Of a stretch of 64,000 bases of DNA, positions 7,069-15,389 are shown piece after piece. The translations under genes and the position numbers were made by a program. This stretch comes from Thermoproteota archaeon (GTDB lineage Archaea; Thermoproteota; Thermoprotei_A; Sulfolobales; Ignicoccaceae). The stretch covers positions 1 to 64,000 of the forward strand of contig JAADDE010000006.1 of assembly GCA_013154085.1 (NCBI GenBank). Direction: 5' to 3'. Numbering within the stretch: position 1 is the stretch's first letter; each line of letters starts with the position of its first letter. The notes under the pieces are model-generated. The model saw only the letters and a list, made by a program, of their open reading frames with translations. It did no database searches and was not told the DNA's origin.

Positions 7069-8556
7069 TCAAGTACACGGGCTGCCTACGGGACCCACTG
7101 GAACCTGGTCCGGTGGGAGCACGTTCAAGGGTTGGGTTACGTTCAGCGTCCTCAAGAAGCTCGTCTGACTGTTGGGATCCAGCAGGGCGTAGTAGGTATC
7201 TATCACTACCCCCAAGGTCTGCGTTATGGTAGCCGGAGGGGTGTAGGCGCACGCTATTCCGTTCTCCCTAGCCCAAGTTTCTATATCGACGCCGCCGCTT
7301 ATCGACCTGAACTTCTGGGCCAGCGCGTTCAGGTAGGCCTTCTGAGCCCTCTCGTATACGGGTAGGTAGTACTTCATGCAGTTCACCGCCCTGAGGACCG
7401 AGTCGAACACCTTTGTGAACGAATTAGCAGCATTTGTAAGGAAAGCGTAGAGCTGATTTGGATCTCTGGGGTCGTAGTTGGAAAGCGCTTGGACGTCTGC
7501 AGTCTGAACGCCGGCTATCCTCACACAAGAGCCGAGCATGCCGGGAAGCTCCGCCTTCCCGGCGACGCCTACGGATGCCGTGACGGGCTGTAGCAGGTCC
7601 GTGGCTAAGCTCTTTAGCACGCTCACCAGCACGTTCTTAGTGCTTATCAATAAGTTCTCGTACGGCCACACGTTGGTTATGTAGAAGTTATATGTAGTGA
7701 CGTAGTCGTTCCAGATAGCAACTATGAAGGCGTGGGACTGGGCGTAGTTCACCGGACACGGCGAGCCCAGCCCTTGTGAGTACACAGCGGTGTAGAAGGG
7801 ATCGTTGAAGTACAAATAGAAGAGCTGTGGAGACGTGTAGTTCGTAGGCGTGCCCTTGGCTACGCACAGCCTAAACGTGTTGTTTGCGTAGTCGGTAGCA
7901 CACGCAGCTAAGGAGAGCCAAGTCTCCGCGGGGTTGGGTATCATCGCCGTTATGTTCGTGCCGCTCCGAACCACCGCGAGGACGTTGGCGGCGCTCACTG
8001 AGGAGTTTATGTAAACGTCCACCTCCTTGGGGTGCGTTATGGACACCAGCTCGCTTAAGTACTGCATCGTCTCGAGGGCCCTGTACCCCTGCAGCTCTAC
8101 GCTTGCCTTGGTGACTATGTCGTCTATCCGTCCGGCGTAGCTGTTCAAGAGGTCCACCCTCGGAGCGCCGGGGTACTGAACGGCCAGCACGGAGGCGCCG
8201 GCCCTCAAGCTCGTGGCCAGCCCCTTGGCTTCTACGAGTATCCTCGCGGCGTAGTTCTTGAACGTAGTGTAGTTTCCTATGTACTTTTGGTTCCACTGAA
8301 TCATGCTGTCGTAGAGGGCCCCGCCGGGCTTGAGCAGGCTGACCAGCTGGTCGAATTGGGGCTTAATTGCTATAAGTGAGGTCTCTATGTTGTTTATCGA
8401 GTACGTGAGGGCCTCCCACGCTATCTTGGACTTGCAGTAGGCTTGAGCTATTGAGAGCATGACGCTCTGGACGGTGGCGCTTCTGATGGCAGTAGCTATA
8501 GGGTTCTGGGCCAGCGCGACGGAAGCTATCAGAAGCACGGCGAGCGTCGCCCTCAC
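7069..8556 (-). CDS. Large exported protein of unknown function
   Basis: 495 residues starting at GTG 8556 with a clean Sec signal peptide (MRATLAVLLIASVALAQ; cleavage likely after ALA). The mature part is rich in Ala, Ser, Thr, Tyr and Asn, contains several cysteines that could form disulfides (CKSK, ACATD, LCVAK, SPCP, GSCVR, NCMK, GIACA, SPCT), several N-glycosylation sequons (NYT, NNT, NLT-like) and helical segments, but no membrane anchor at the C-terminus. An AATTAATT box at ~8588-8595 and GGGAGTG before the start support expression. No family recognised. It is presumably on the cell surface or in the periplasm-like space. Confidence 0.75.
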   Translation of the reverse strand: MRATLAVLLIASVALAQNPIATAIRSATVQSVMLSIAQAYCKSKIAWEALTYSINNIETSLIAIKPQFDQLVSLLKPGGALYDSMIQWNQKYIGNYTTFKNYAARILVEAKGLATSLRAGASVLAVQYPGAPRVDLLNSYAGRIDDIVTKASVELQGYRALETMQYLSELVSITHPKEVDVYINSSVSAANVLAVVRSGTNITAMIPNPAETWLSLAACATDYANNTFRLCVAKGTPTNYTSPQLFYLYFNDPFYTAVYSQGLGSPCPVNYAQSHAFIVAIWNDYVTTYNFYITNVWPYENLLISTKNVLVSVLKSLATDLLQPVTASVGVAGKAELPGMLGSCVRIAGVQTADVQALSNYDPRDPNQLYAFLTNAANSFTKVFDSVLRAVNCMKYYLPVYERAQKAYLNALAQKFRSISGGVDIETWARENGIACAYTPPATITQTLGVVIDTYYALLDPNSQTSFLRTLNVTQPLNVLPPDQVPVGPVGSPCT

Positions 8557-8599
8557 AGCTTTTCACTCCCCCCTCCCTTCCCTTCCGGAATTAATTGCC

Positions 8600-9619
8600 T
8601 TGAAGCTGAGGGATAGGGTCCTCGTTGCGGTCAGAGAGCCCCTCCCACTCGTGGGCACCATCGCCTTCGGGATAATAGACCGCGGGACCAACGTTCTCCA
8701 AGTGAGGCCGACGAGCGTGTGCTCCATGTGTTGCGCCTTCTGTAGCGTTGACGCCGGCCCGTGCTCCAAGGCCCGCTGGGCGGACTTCGTAGTGGAGGAC
8801 CTCGATTGGTTGGAGGAGTGGGTTAGGGACTTCGTGAGGTTTAAGGAAGTGCCGGTGGAGGTGCTCATAGACGGCGTCGGCGATCCGCTGGAGCACCCGA
8901 GGATAGATGAAGTCGTAAAGAGGATGAAGAGCATTGAGGGGGTGAAGTCGGTTGCCTTGGAGACTCATGCATTCAGGCTGAGCGAGGACCTGGCCTTCAG
9001 GCTTGCCGAGGCCGGCTTGGACAGAATAAACTTGAGCTTGGAAACTCTGGACCCAGAAAAAGCTAAGCTACTGAGCGGCAGGAAGGAGTACGACGTAACT
9101 TCGGTGGTAAATATAATTGAAAAGCTGGTAAAGGAGACGAGCGTTGATGTTCACGTAACGCCCGTTCTCTTACCCGGAATTAATGAAGAAGATGTGAAGG
9201 AAATAATACTGTGGGCAAAAGACATCGGAATGGGGAAGAGGTGGCCTCCCTTCACCGTTCAAAAGTACGTTAGACACAAGCACGGCAGGAAGCTGAAAGG
9301 AGTGAAGGAGATGAGCTGGGACGAGTTCTGGAGGTACTTGGACACGCTAGAGCGGGAGCTGGGCGTGAGGTTGCGCTGGAGTATGGAGGAGTGGGGTATG
9401 GCTAAAGCAAAGAAGCTGCCCGAGGTCTATTCGGTAGGCGACCGAGTGAAGGTGGAGGTCGTGTCACGCGGGCTCTTTCGCGGGGAGTGGCTGGCAGTCC
9501 CCCTCCCGCGGAGGGACGTGGTTATGACCCTAGTCCGCGCGCCGGGCGCTGAGGTGGGCAAGAGGCTCAGCGTGCGGGTAAGGCAGAACAAAGACAACAT
9601 CTACTTGGTTTCCCCATAA
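8600..9619 (+). CDS. Radical SAM protein with C-terminal TRAM-like domain (COG2100-like)
   Basis: Carries the CxxxCxxC iron-sulfur motif as CSMCCAFC in the context RPTSVCSMCCAFCSVDAGPC, preceded by the family signature FGIIDRGTNVLQVRP. The TIM-barrel-like core follows (DGVGDPLEHP, INLSLETLDPEKAKLLSG, VTPVLLPGINEEDV). The last ~60 residues (VGDRVKVEVVSRG onward) look like an OB/TRAM RNA-binding domain, so RNA modification is a reasonable inference. The substrate is unknown. TTG 8600 was chosen because longer frames run into the divergent signal-peptide gene. The 3' end overlaps lysC by 19 bases. Confidence 0.85.
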   Translation: MKLRDRVLVAVREPLPLVGTIAFGIIDRGTNVLQVRPTSVCSMCCAFCSVDAGPCSKARWADFVVEDLDWLEEWVRDFVRFKEVPVEVLIDGVGDPLEHPRIDEVVKRMKSIEGVKSVALETHAFRLSEDLAFRLAEAGLDRINLSLETLDPEKAKLLSGRKEYDVTSVVNIIEKLVKETSVDVHVTPVLLPGINEEDVKEIILWAKDIGMGKRWPPFTVQKYVRHKHGRKLKGVKEMSWDEFWRYLDTLERELGVRLRWSMEEWGMAKAKKLPEVYSVGDRVKVEVVSRGLFRGEWLAVPLPRRDVVMTLVRAPGAEVGKRLSVRVRQNKDNIYLVSP

Positions 9620-10986
9620 TATTCAATCATTCCTTCAATTATCTTCCGGTGGTAGAGACCCGCGAGCTCCCGGGAGCCGCGGGACGTAGTCAGAACCGTC
9701 AAGCTCTGATCGAGCGGACCCTTGGAGATCATCAGCACCGGGTGGCCCTTCAGCGGCGCCAAGGCTTCGCCCACGAAGCTGGCCTCTTCAAGCCCTCTAC
9801 CGACTATAGAGACGGCTGTGACCTCGCTTCTAACCTTGGTCTCCACGGTTATTCCGTGTCCGGCCAAGGCGTTTTTTATTGCGCTCGAAACTTGGGTAGC
9901 CTTGTCGGACTTTATGGCAATAGATATAGTCACTTCAGAAACGGGCTGCGAGATGGCGTAGATGTTGGCGCCGACCTTGGAGGCGGCCTCCATGACCGAG
10001 GCGGCCACGCCGCGCGTGCCCACCATACCAACTCCTTTGACTGTTATTATGGAAAGGCCGTTCACCATGGTTACAGCCTTGAGCATAGGCCCTCTTTTGC
10101 CTACGGAGATGAGCGTGCTGTTGCCCTTCGGGTCGTAGAGGCTCAGCACCCTGACGTCGACGTGCCTTCTTATGACGGGCTCGAAGGTCCTCGGGTGGAG
10201 CCTCTTGGCTCCTAGGTGGGCCAGCTCTATTGCCTCCTCCACGGAGAGCTCCCTAATTGTAATTGCATCTGGGAACTCCTTGGGATTTGCCGTCTTTATG
10301 CCATCTATGTCTGTATACAGCCTAACCTCGTCGGCCCTGAGGGAGGAGCCTAGGATCGTGGCCGTCAGATCGCTTCCCCCCCGCCCCAGCGTCGTTATGG
10401 AGCCGTTCACAGTGGAGCCCAAGAAGCCCGTCACTACTGGGACTATGCCGTCGTCCAGTAGCGGCTCGATCCTCTCCGGGACCTCTTTCTCTATGACCTC
10501 ATATAGGGGGACGGCCTCGTTGTAGTTCTCGTCGGTGAATATTCCAGCCTCGCCCGCTGTAACGGGCTCAGCCCTCACTCCGGCCCTCTCCAGCGCGGCG
10601 GCCATAAGGGTCGAGGACAGCCTCTCTCCAAAGGAGAGGACGAAGTCTTTTGTTCTCGGAGTGCTTTCCTTGAGTATCTCGAGGGCCCAGAGAACCCTTG
10701 CCAGCTCCTCGAAGAGCGACCTCACGCGCTTCCTCCACTTGGCAGAGGATCCCAGCTCGTCCAGGACCCTTACGTGCCTCCTTTCGAGGGCCTCTACGTA
10801 CTTCCTCCAATCCTTCGGCAACCGCCCAGACACCTTGAGCAGCGAGTCGGTGACGCCCTTCATGGCTGAGACCACTACAGCGACCTTCGAGCCGTCTTCG
10901 CTAAGGCTCTTCACCACCTCTGCTGCCCTCGCGTAGCCTTCGGCGTCCCTCAGCACCGACCCGCCGAACTTCGCCACTACCTTCAA
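9601..10986 (-). CDS. lysC: Aspartate kinase
   Basis: Phosphorylates aspartate, the first step toward threonine, methionine and lysine. N-terminal KFGGSVLRD (kinase nucleotide site), SAMKGVTD, FGERLSS, TLGRGGSDLTAT and YTDIDGIKTANP are all present. Two C-terminal ACT domains (from about residue 315, starting ITVKGVGMVGTRG) suggest feedback control by an end-product amino acid. Length 461 is normal. The start is TTG 10986. No other pathway genes are adjacent. Confidence 0.95.
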   Translation of the reverse strand: MKVVAKFGGSVLRDAEGYARAAEVVKSLSEDGSKVAVVVSAMKGVTDSLLKVSGRLPKDWRKYVEALERRHVRVLDELGSSAKWRKRVRSLFEELARVLWALEILKESTPRTKDFVLSFGERLSSTLMAAALERAGVRAEPVTAGEAGIFTDENYNEAVPLYEVIEKEVPERIEPLLDDGIVPVVTGFLGSTVNGSITTLGRGGSDLTATILGSSLRADEVRLYTDIDGIKTANPKEFPDAITIRELSVEEAIELAHLGAKRLHPRTFEPVIRRHVDVRVLSLYDPKGNSTLISVGKRGPMLKAVTMVNGLSIITVKGVGMVGTRGVAASVMEAASKVGANIYAISQPVSEVTISIAIKSDKATQVSSAIKNALAGHGITVETKVRSEVTAVSIVGRGLEEASFVGEALAPLKGHPVLMISKGPLDQSLTVLTTSRGSRELAGLYHRKIIEGMIEYYGETK

Positions 10987-11030
10987 CTCGGGCCCGGCGG
11001 GCGTTGGAGAGGGCCCTCAAAAAGGGTTAA

Positions 11031-11327
11031 TCACATGCCGCCCATCAGAGCCGCCAAGCTGTTCTGCATAGCGTCGAGGACCGAGGTTATTTTGTACACT
11101 AGGTACAGCCACGCCAGCGTCGCGAGGAAAGCAGCTACCAGTATGCCGATCTCGAAAGCCGTCAGAGCCTTGTGGAGCGACGAAGCCTTCACGGCGCCTC
11201 CCCCGCCCACCGGGCGCCGTTCGCTTATAGCTGGCTCCCTCTCGGGGTTCATGCCCCCCGGGACCTCGAGGCCGCCGGGAGGCGGTCGGTGGGAGGCCCC
11301 GGCACCCCTGGGCACCTCCCCTAACAT
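11031..11327 (-). CDS. Small single-span membrane protein
   Basis: 98 residues. A proline/glycine-rich hydrophilic N-terminus is followed by one transmembrane helix (ALTAFEIGILVAAFLATLAW at about residues 55-75) and a short amphipathic tail. ATG 11327 is well supported by GGAGG five bases upstream in the mRNA. The layout is like Sec61-beta/SecG in size only; the segment before the helix does not match that family, so I leave it unnamed. Divergent from gatD. Confidence 0.6.
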   Translation of the reverse strand: MLGEVPRGAGASHRPPPGGLEVPGGMNPEREPAISERRPVGGGGAVKASSLHKALTAFEIGILVAAFLATLAWLYLVYKITSVLDAMQNSLAALMGGM

Positions 11328-11361
11328 AAACTCCTCCGGCTGAGAGCTCCAGGGGCTCGAA

Positions 11362-12681
11362 GTGAGCTCTGTTCAAGCACTGCTCGCCGAGGTCGGAGCC
11401 GAGGTGGGCGACAGGGTTAGAGTAGTCCGAGACGACGGGCTCGTCGTTGAGGGCATACTGATGCCCAGGCCGAGGGGAGGCGAGTATTTGGTAGTCAAGC
11501 TCGACAACGGTTACAACGTCGGCATAGACATCAAGAGAATCAAGGAGATAAAGGTACTGGCTAAGAGAAAGCCGTCCGTGAGGGCCGAGGGGGGCGCCCT
11601 ACCCCGAAGGCCGGACTACCCTTTAGTTAAGATAATAGGGACCGGGGGAACCATAGCTTCTAAGATAGACTACGAGACCGGAGCCGTCAAGCCGGCCATG
11701 AGCGCAAAGGAGCTGGTGGAGGACATACCGGAGCTCTTGGAGTACGCTGACATAGAGGCCGAGCAGATACTGGACATCCTCTCAGAGAACATGATGCCGG
11801 AGCACTGGAGCAAGATAGCCGAGGCCGTGCACGCGGAACTGCTCAGGGACGAGGTCAAAGGAGTCATAGTAGCCCACGGGACAGACACCATGACGTACAC
11901 GGCATCTGCAATAGCCTTCGCCATAAGGGAGCTGAACAAGCCAGTAGCTTTTACCGGGGCCCAGCGGAGCTCCGACAGGCCTTCCAGCGATGCGGCCTTC
12001 AACCTGCTGGCTTCAGTAATAACAGCGGTCAATGCCCCCTTCGCCGAATCGGTCATAGTAATGCACGGGGAGACGAGCGATACCTTCGCGGCTGTCAATA
12101 GAGCCACGAGGACGAAGAAGTTCCACTCCACCCGGAGGGACGCCTTCCAAGGGATATGCGAGGAGCCGCTGGCCTACGTGTGGCCGTGGACGGGCGACAT
12201 GAAGCTTGTGGGTAAATATTTAAGGAAGAGAAGCAACGAGGTGCCCAAACTCAAGAACTCCTTCGAGCCGAAGGTGCTCCAGCTCAAGGCCTATCCCGGG
12301 ATGGATCCAGAGCTGTTGCTGTTGGCGAAGGATAAGGGCTTCAAGGGCGTTATAATCGAGGGGACCGGCATGGGCCACGTGCCAGAGAGGGTGGTGCCGG
12401 CGATCAGGGAGCTCACCGACTCCGGGATCTTCGTTGGGATAACCACGCAGTGCGTCCACGGTTCGGTGAACTTGAACGTCTACGCCACCGGGAGGAAGAT
12501 GCTCGACGCCGGGGCCGTGCCGCTGGGAGACATGCTCACCGAGGTTGCGACAGTGAAGCTGATGTGGGCTCTTGCGAACTTCAAGCCAGAAGAGGTGCCG
12601 AAGGTTATGCTGGACCCGCTGGAAGGGGAGCTGAGGGACCGGAGGACCCTCAACCTCTACCGGCTTCCGTATAAGGCGTGA
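11362..12681 (+). CDS. gatD: Glu-tRNA(Gln) amidotransferase subunit D
   Basis: Asparaginase-type subunit of archaeal GatDE. It releases ammonia from an amide donor to convert Glu-tRNA-Gln into Gln-tRNA-Gln. It has an N-terminal SH3-like GatD extension (GDRVRVVRDDGLVVEG) and then an L-asparaginase domain with IIGTGGTIASKID and VAHGTDTMTYTA carrying catalytic threonines, and TGAQRSSDRPSSD. The 439-residue length fits GatD and not free asparaginase. gatE is not in this window. Start GTG 11362. The 3' end overlaps the next minus gene by 32 bases. Confidence 0.95.
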   Translation: MSSVQALLAEVGAEVGDRVRVVRDDGLVVEGILMPRPRGGEYLVVKLDNGYNVGIDIKRIKEIKVLAKRKPSVRAEGGALPRRPDYPLVKIIGTGGTIASKIDYETGAVKPAMSAKELVEDIPELLEYADIEAEQILDILSENMMPEHWSKIAEAVHAELLRDEVKGVIVAHGTDTMTYTASAIAFAIRELNKPVAFTGAQRSSDRPSSDAAFNLLASVITAVNAPFAESVIVMHGETSDTFAAVNRATRTKKFHSTRRDAFQGICEEPLAYVWPWTGDMKLVGKYLRKRSNEVPKLKNSFEPKVLQLKAYPGMDPELLLLAKDKGFKGVIIEGTGMGHVPERVVPAIRELTDSGIFVGITTQCVHGSVNLNVYATGRKMLDAGAVPLGDMLTEVATVKLMWALANFKPEEVPKVMLDPLEGELRDRRTLNLYRLPYKA

Positions 12682-13345
12682 GCTTCAGCGAAGCCAGCAG
12701 CGATAGGGGCGCGATCAGCGGGTCGTAAGGCACGCTCACCAGCTTATTTTTGAGGGAGAGGCGCCGGACCCAAGCTTCCTCTGTTGTGGTGGTCAGCACC
12801 AAGGCCCTCCCGCCGTAGTAATGCTGTGCGTGAACGGCCGGCTTCCTGAGCGCTTCGGCCAAGGCTAAGGCCGCCAACTCCATGCTTTCTGTATATACTA
12901 TAACATCGAACTCGCGGGGGAGCTCAAGCTCGGCCCTCAAGTCCCTCAAGTCCTCCCGCAAGCGCTCGGCCCTAGGTCCCTCTGAGCCCTCAAGCGCCAG
13001 CTCCAGTGCGAACTTGCCGGCCTCCAGCGCTGAAGATATGGGGTCCGGCGGCACTTCCAAGCTTTCGTAGACCTCAAGCTTCGAGAGCGCGCCGAGGAGC
13101 CTGGCGGCCGGACGCACGAGCAGGAGCTCGTACCCCATCAGCTTGAGGGCCTCTGCGAGCCTCAGAGTGTCCGAAGGGTCCCCGAGACCGAAGACCACAG
13201 CCTTCCCGCCTCCCCCCACGAAGGGGAGGACGTGGTGCGTGGCCTCCGGTCCTACTACGGGCACCGCCTCTCCCTTGAGGGCCGCGAAGGCGGCGGCGGC
13301 CAGCTTGGCGGCCCCAGAGCCCTTGCCGGTGTAGCTCAGCATCAC
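12650..13345 (-). CDS. Hypothetical protein, SIS-like alternating alpha/beta
   Basis: 231 residues rich in Ala and Leu with alternating strands and helices (SYTGKGSGAAKLAAAAFAAL, AVVFGLGDPSDTLRLAEALK, VIVYTESMELAALALAEALR). The shape recalls sugar-isomerase (SIS) or nucleotide-binding domains, but no diagnostic motif is certain. It starts at GTG 13345 or ATG 13342, overlapping the stop of the upstream gene (TGATG), so translation of the two is probably coupled. Confidence 0.6.
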   Translation of the reverse strand: MMLSYTGKGSGAAKLAAAAFAALKGEAVPVVGPEATHHVLPFVGGGGKAVVFGLGDPSDTLRLAEALKLMGYELLLVRPAARLLGALSKLEVYESLEVPPDPISSALEAGKFALELALEGSEGPRAERLREDLRDLRAELELPREFDVIVYTESMELAALALAEALRKPAVHAQHYYGGRALVLTTTTEEAWVRRLSLKNKLVSVPYDPLIAPLSLLASLKLTPYTEAGRG

Positions 13346-13683
13346 CCCTTCCCACCCTTCAGCCTCGAGTATATCTCAAGCTTCAAATCCTTCTTTCTGC
13401 TCTCTACATTGGGGAACCAGATGGGCTCCTTGCACTCCTTTCCTCGGTAAGGGCACACGGCACAGAACTGGGCACTCACAAATATCATTGGCCTGTCCGA
13501 GGGACCCTTGAACAGCTCTCTTTCCAGCAGGGGACACCTCTCCCCTATTTGCCCCTCTCCGTCTACGGGCCTCCTCCAGTAGATTACCACGCGCCGTCCC
13601 AATTCCTCAGGAGGGGCAGAGGGGTAAAACTTGAGGAGGCTGGAGCTGGTGAAGACTGCGCTGTTGCTGATACCAGTAGGCAA
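13342..13683 (-). CDS. Small cysteine-containing hypothetical protein
   Basis: Up to 113 residues. The well-formed part starts near LLKFYPSAPPEELG, and the true start (TTG or GTG around 13565-13600) is unclear because the 5' part overlaps the divergent alkyltransferase gene. Four cysteines (CPLLE, then CAVCPYRGKEC) could bind a metal or Fe-S cluster. Its stop overlaps the start of the next gene. Function unknown. Confidence 0.5.
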   Translation of the reverse strand: MPTGISNSAVFTSSSLLKFYPSAPPEELGRRVVIYWRRPVDGEGQIGERCPLLERELFKGPSDRPMIFVSAQFCAVCPYRGKECKEPIWFPNVESRKKDLKLEIYSRLKGGKG

Positions 13684-13933
13684 AGTAACCAGCTATTCGT
13701 CTCTGGCCGAAGTTCTCGGAATGCATCCCCGCTCCGTAGCCCGGCTCCTCTCCGCCAACGACGAGCTCGTGAAGTACCCCTGCCACCGAGTGGTCCACTC
13801 CGACGGCAGATTGGGCGGCTATGCTTTGGGCCAATCGTTCAAGAGGAGGTTGCTGGAGCTTGAGGGCGTGGAGTTCTGCGGAGAGAGGGTGTGTAAGTCC
13901 TCCTTTATACACCTCAGAGATCTGCTTTTGTAG
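13631..13933 (+). CDS. ogt: Methylated-DNA--protein-cysteine methyltransferase, minimal form
   Basis: Suicide DNA repair protein that takes the alkyl group from O6-alkylguanine onto its cysteine. The active-site PCHRVV is intact, preceded by the DNA-binding helix-turn-helix (VTSYSSLAEVLGMHPRSVAR) and followed by GGYALG. At 100 residues it contains only the C-terminal catalytic domain; the usual N-terminal domain is absent. Start TTG 13631. The first ~50 bases overlap the divergent gene. Confidence 0.88.
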   Translation: MRRLELVKTALLLIPVGKVTSYSSLAEVLGMHPRSVARLLSANDELVKYPCHRVVHSDGRLGGYALGQSFKRRLLELEGVEFCGERVCKSSFIHLRDLLL

Positions 13934-14291
13934 AGGCGAGCTCTCTGATGATCAGAATAAGGGTCGGTACTATCCACATGGGTAAGGTTATGCTGTGCAC
14001 CTCCACGTACTCCTCCGCAACTGTTGAGTACATTTTCTTCGGCGTTTGCCAGAAGAACACGGTGCCGTTGAGCACCGTGTACTCATTTCCCAAGAGCTCC
14101 ACGACTAAGCATCCTTTGCCTATTAGGGTGTAGAGGGGCATTCCGTCGGAGTACACCGCCACGGTGTCCTTGCAGACGGTCAGAGCGGTTGCGTTCGTCT
14201 GTGAGGTGTGAACAGTCGTCGTGGTTGTTTTGACCACTAAGTAGAAGAGTATGAAGGTGCACGTGAGCACCTCTCCGGAGCCGGAGCACAC
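13914..14291 (-). CDS. Small Thr-rich protein with N- and C-terminal hydrophobic segments
   Basis: GTG 14291 is preceded by GGGGAG at a good distance and by a TATA-like CTTTTAAG at 14344-14337, giving a ~22-base leader; longer frames upstream would cross this promoter. The product (125 aa) has an N-terminal hydrophobic stretch (LTCTFILFYLVVK), a Thr/Ser segment, and a C-terminal transmembrane helix (LPMWIVPTLILIIREL) ending in a charged tail. That suggests a surface-exposed loop between two membrane anchors. Divergent from the MoxR operon. No family recognised. Confidence 0.55.
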   Translation of the reverse strand: MCSGSGEVLTCTFILFYLVVKTTTTTVHTSQTNATALTVCKDTVAVYSDGMPLYTLIGKGCLVVELLGNEYTVLNGTVFFWQTPKKMYSTVAEEYVEVHSITLPMWIVPTLILIIRELASTKADL

Positions 14292-14444
14292 GTCTCTCCC
14301 CGCTGTGGCCGGCGCGGCCTCTAGGAGGGAGGCGTGCTTAAAAGAAACGCCGCCGGTCCCAGCGACGCGCGCCGACCCCCTTGACGGAGGCGGAGGCCTC
14401 AGAATGATAGGGGGGACGTTCAGGCCCTCACACGGTAAGCTGAG

Positions 14445-15389
14445 TTGAGAGCTCAAGCGCTCTACGAGAAGTTGCTGGACAACATAACCCCTCACTTAGC
14501 CGGCGTAGAGAGGCCCGTGGAGGTGCTGACGGCTTCCCTGCTCTCCAGAGGCCACGCCCTCCTAGAAGGGGTGGCCGGCGTGGCCAAGACGACTTTGGCG
14601 AAGCTGTTTGCAGAGAGCTTGGGTCTGGACTTCAAGAGGGTCCAGATGACTCCTGACTTGTTGCCTTCAGATCTCATAGGTGGGAAGATATTCGACCCTA
14701 AGAGCGGCGAGTTCAGAACCGTCAAGGGGCCGATATTCACGAACGTGCTTCTGGTCGACGAAATAAACCGGGCCTCGCCGAGGACCCAGTCAGCTCTGCT
14801 AGAGGCCATGCAGGAGGGTCAAGTGACGATCGAGGGGGAGACCTTCGAGCTCCCGCGCCCCTTCTTCGTGATAGCTACAATGAACCCCGTAGAGATGGTC
14901 GGGACCTACCAACTGCCTGAGGCTGCGAGGGACCGCTTCACGGCGAGCGTTGACATGAGGTTCCCGCCGCGCGAGGTAGAGATAGAGGCAGTGTTGCTGG
15001 ACTCCTCTAGGAAGGCCAAGGAACCGAAGGTAGAGGCAGTGGCGTCGAGGGAAGACGTAGTAGCAGCCATAGAGGAGGCCCAGTCCGTGGAGCTCCCGCG
15101 CCCGGTCGCGGAGTACGTGGTGGACTTGGTGAGGGCTACGCGGCGGAAGCCCCAAGTGATCCTCGGTGCCACCACGAGAGCTGCCATACACTTAGCCAGA
15201 GCTGCCAAGGCCCGCGCTGCTATGGACGGCAGAACAATGGCACTCCCGGACGACGTCAAGGAGATGGCTCCCTACACCTTGGCTCACCGATTGGTGGTCG
15301 AGGCTCCGACCTCGAAGCTCTTCGTGACGCGGGACACAGCTCTTAAGGTGATCGAAGAGGTCCTCGAAGAGGTGGAGCCCCCGGCATGA
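14445..15389 (+). CDS. MoxR-family AAA+ ATPase
   Basis: AAA+ chaperone-like ATPase of the MoxR group. Walker A GVAGVAKTTLAK at about residue 41, Walker B LLVDEINRASPRTQSALLEA at about 105, sensor-1 FFVIATMNPVE and arginine finger region AARDRF are all visible. The length of 314 is typical. Start TTG 14445. It overlaps the transglutaminase gene by four bases (ATGA), so the two are co-translated. The usual DUF58/vWA partner of MoxR operons is not seen here. Confidence 0.9.
   Translation: MRAQALYEKLLDNITPHLAGVERPVEVLTASLLSRGHALLEGVAGVAKTTLAKLFAESLGLDFKRVQMTPDLLPSDLIGGKIFDPKSGEFRTVKGPIFTNVLLVDEINRASPRTQSALLEAMQEGQVTIEGETFELPRPFFVIATMNPVEMVGTYQLPEAARDRFTASVDMRFPPREVEIEAVLLDSSRKAKEPKVEAVASREDVVAAIEEAQSVELPRPVAEYVVDLVRATRRKPQVILGATTRAAIHLARAAKARAAMDGRTMALPDDVKEMAPYTLAHRLVVEAPTSKLFVTRDTALKVIEEVLEEVEPPA

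Noticed and set aside
11031-11327. Sec61-beta/SecG assignment for the small single-span protein
   Set aside because: Size and single helix agree, but the conserved cytosolic segment before the helix is not present.
13944-13961. CTGATGATCAG as another C/D box
   Set aside because: No D', C' or D boxes at workable distances, and it lies inside a coding sequence.
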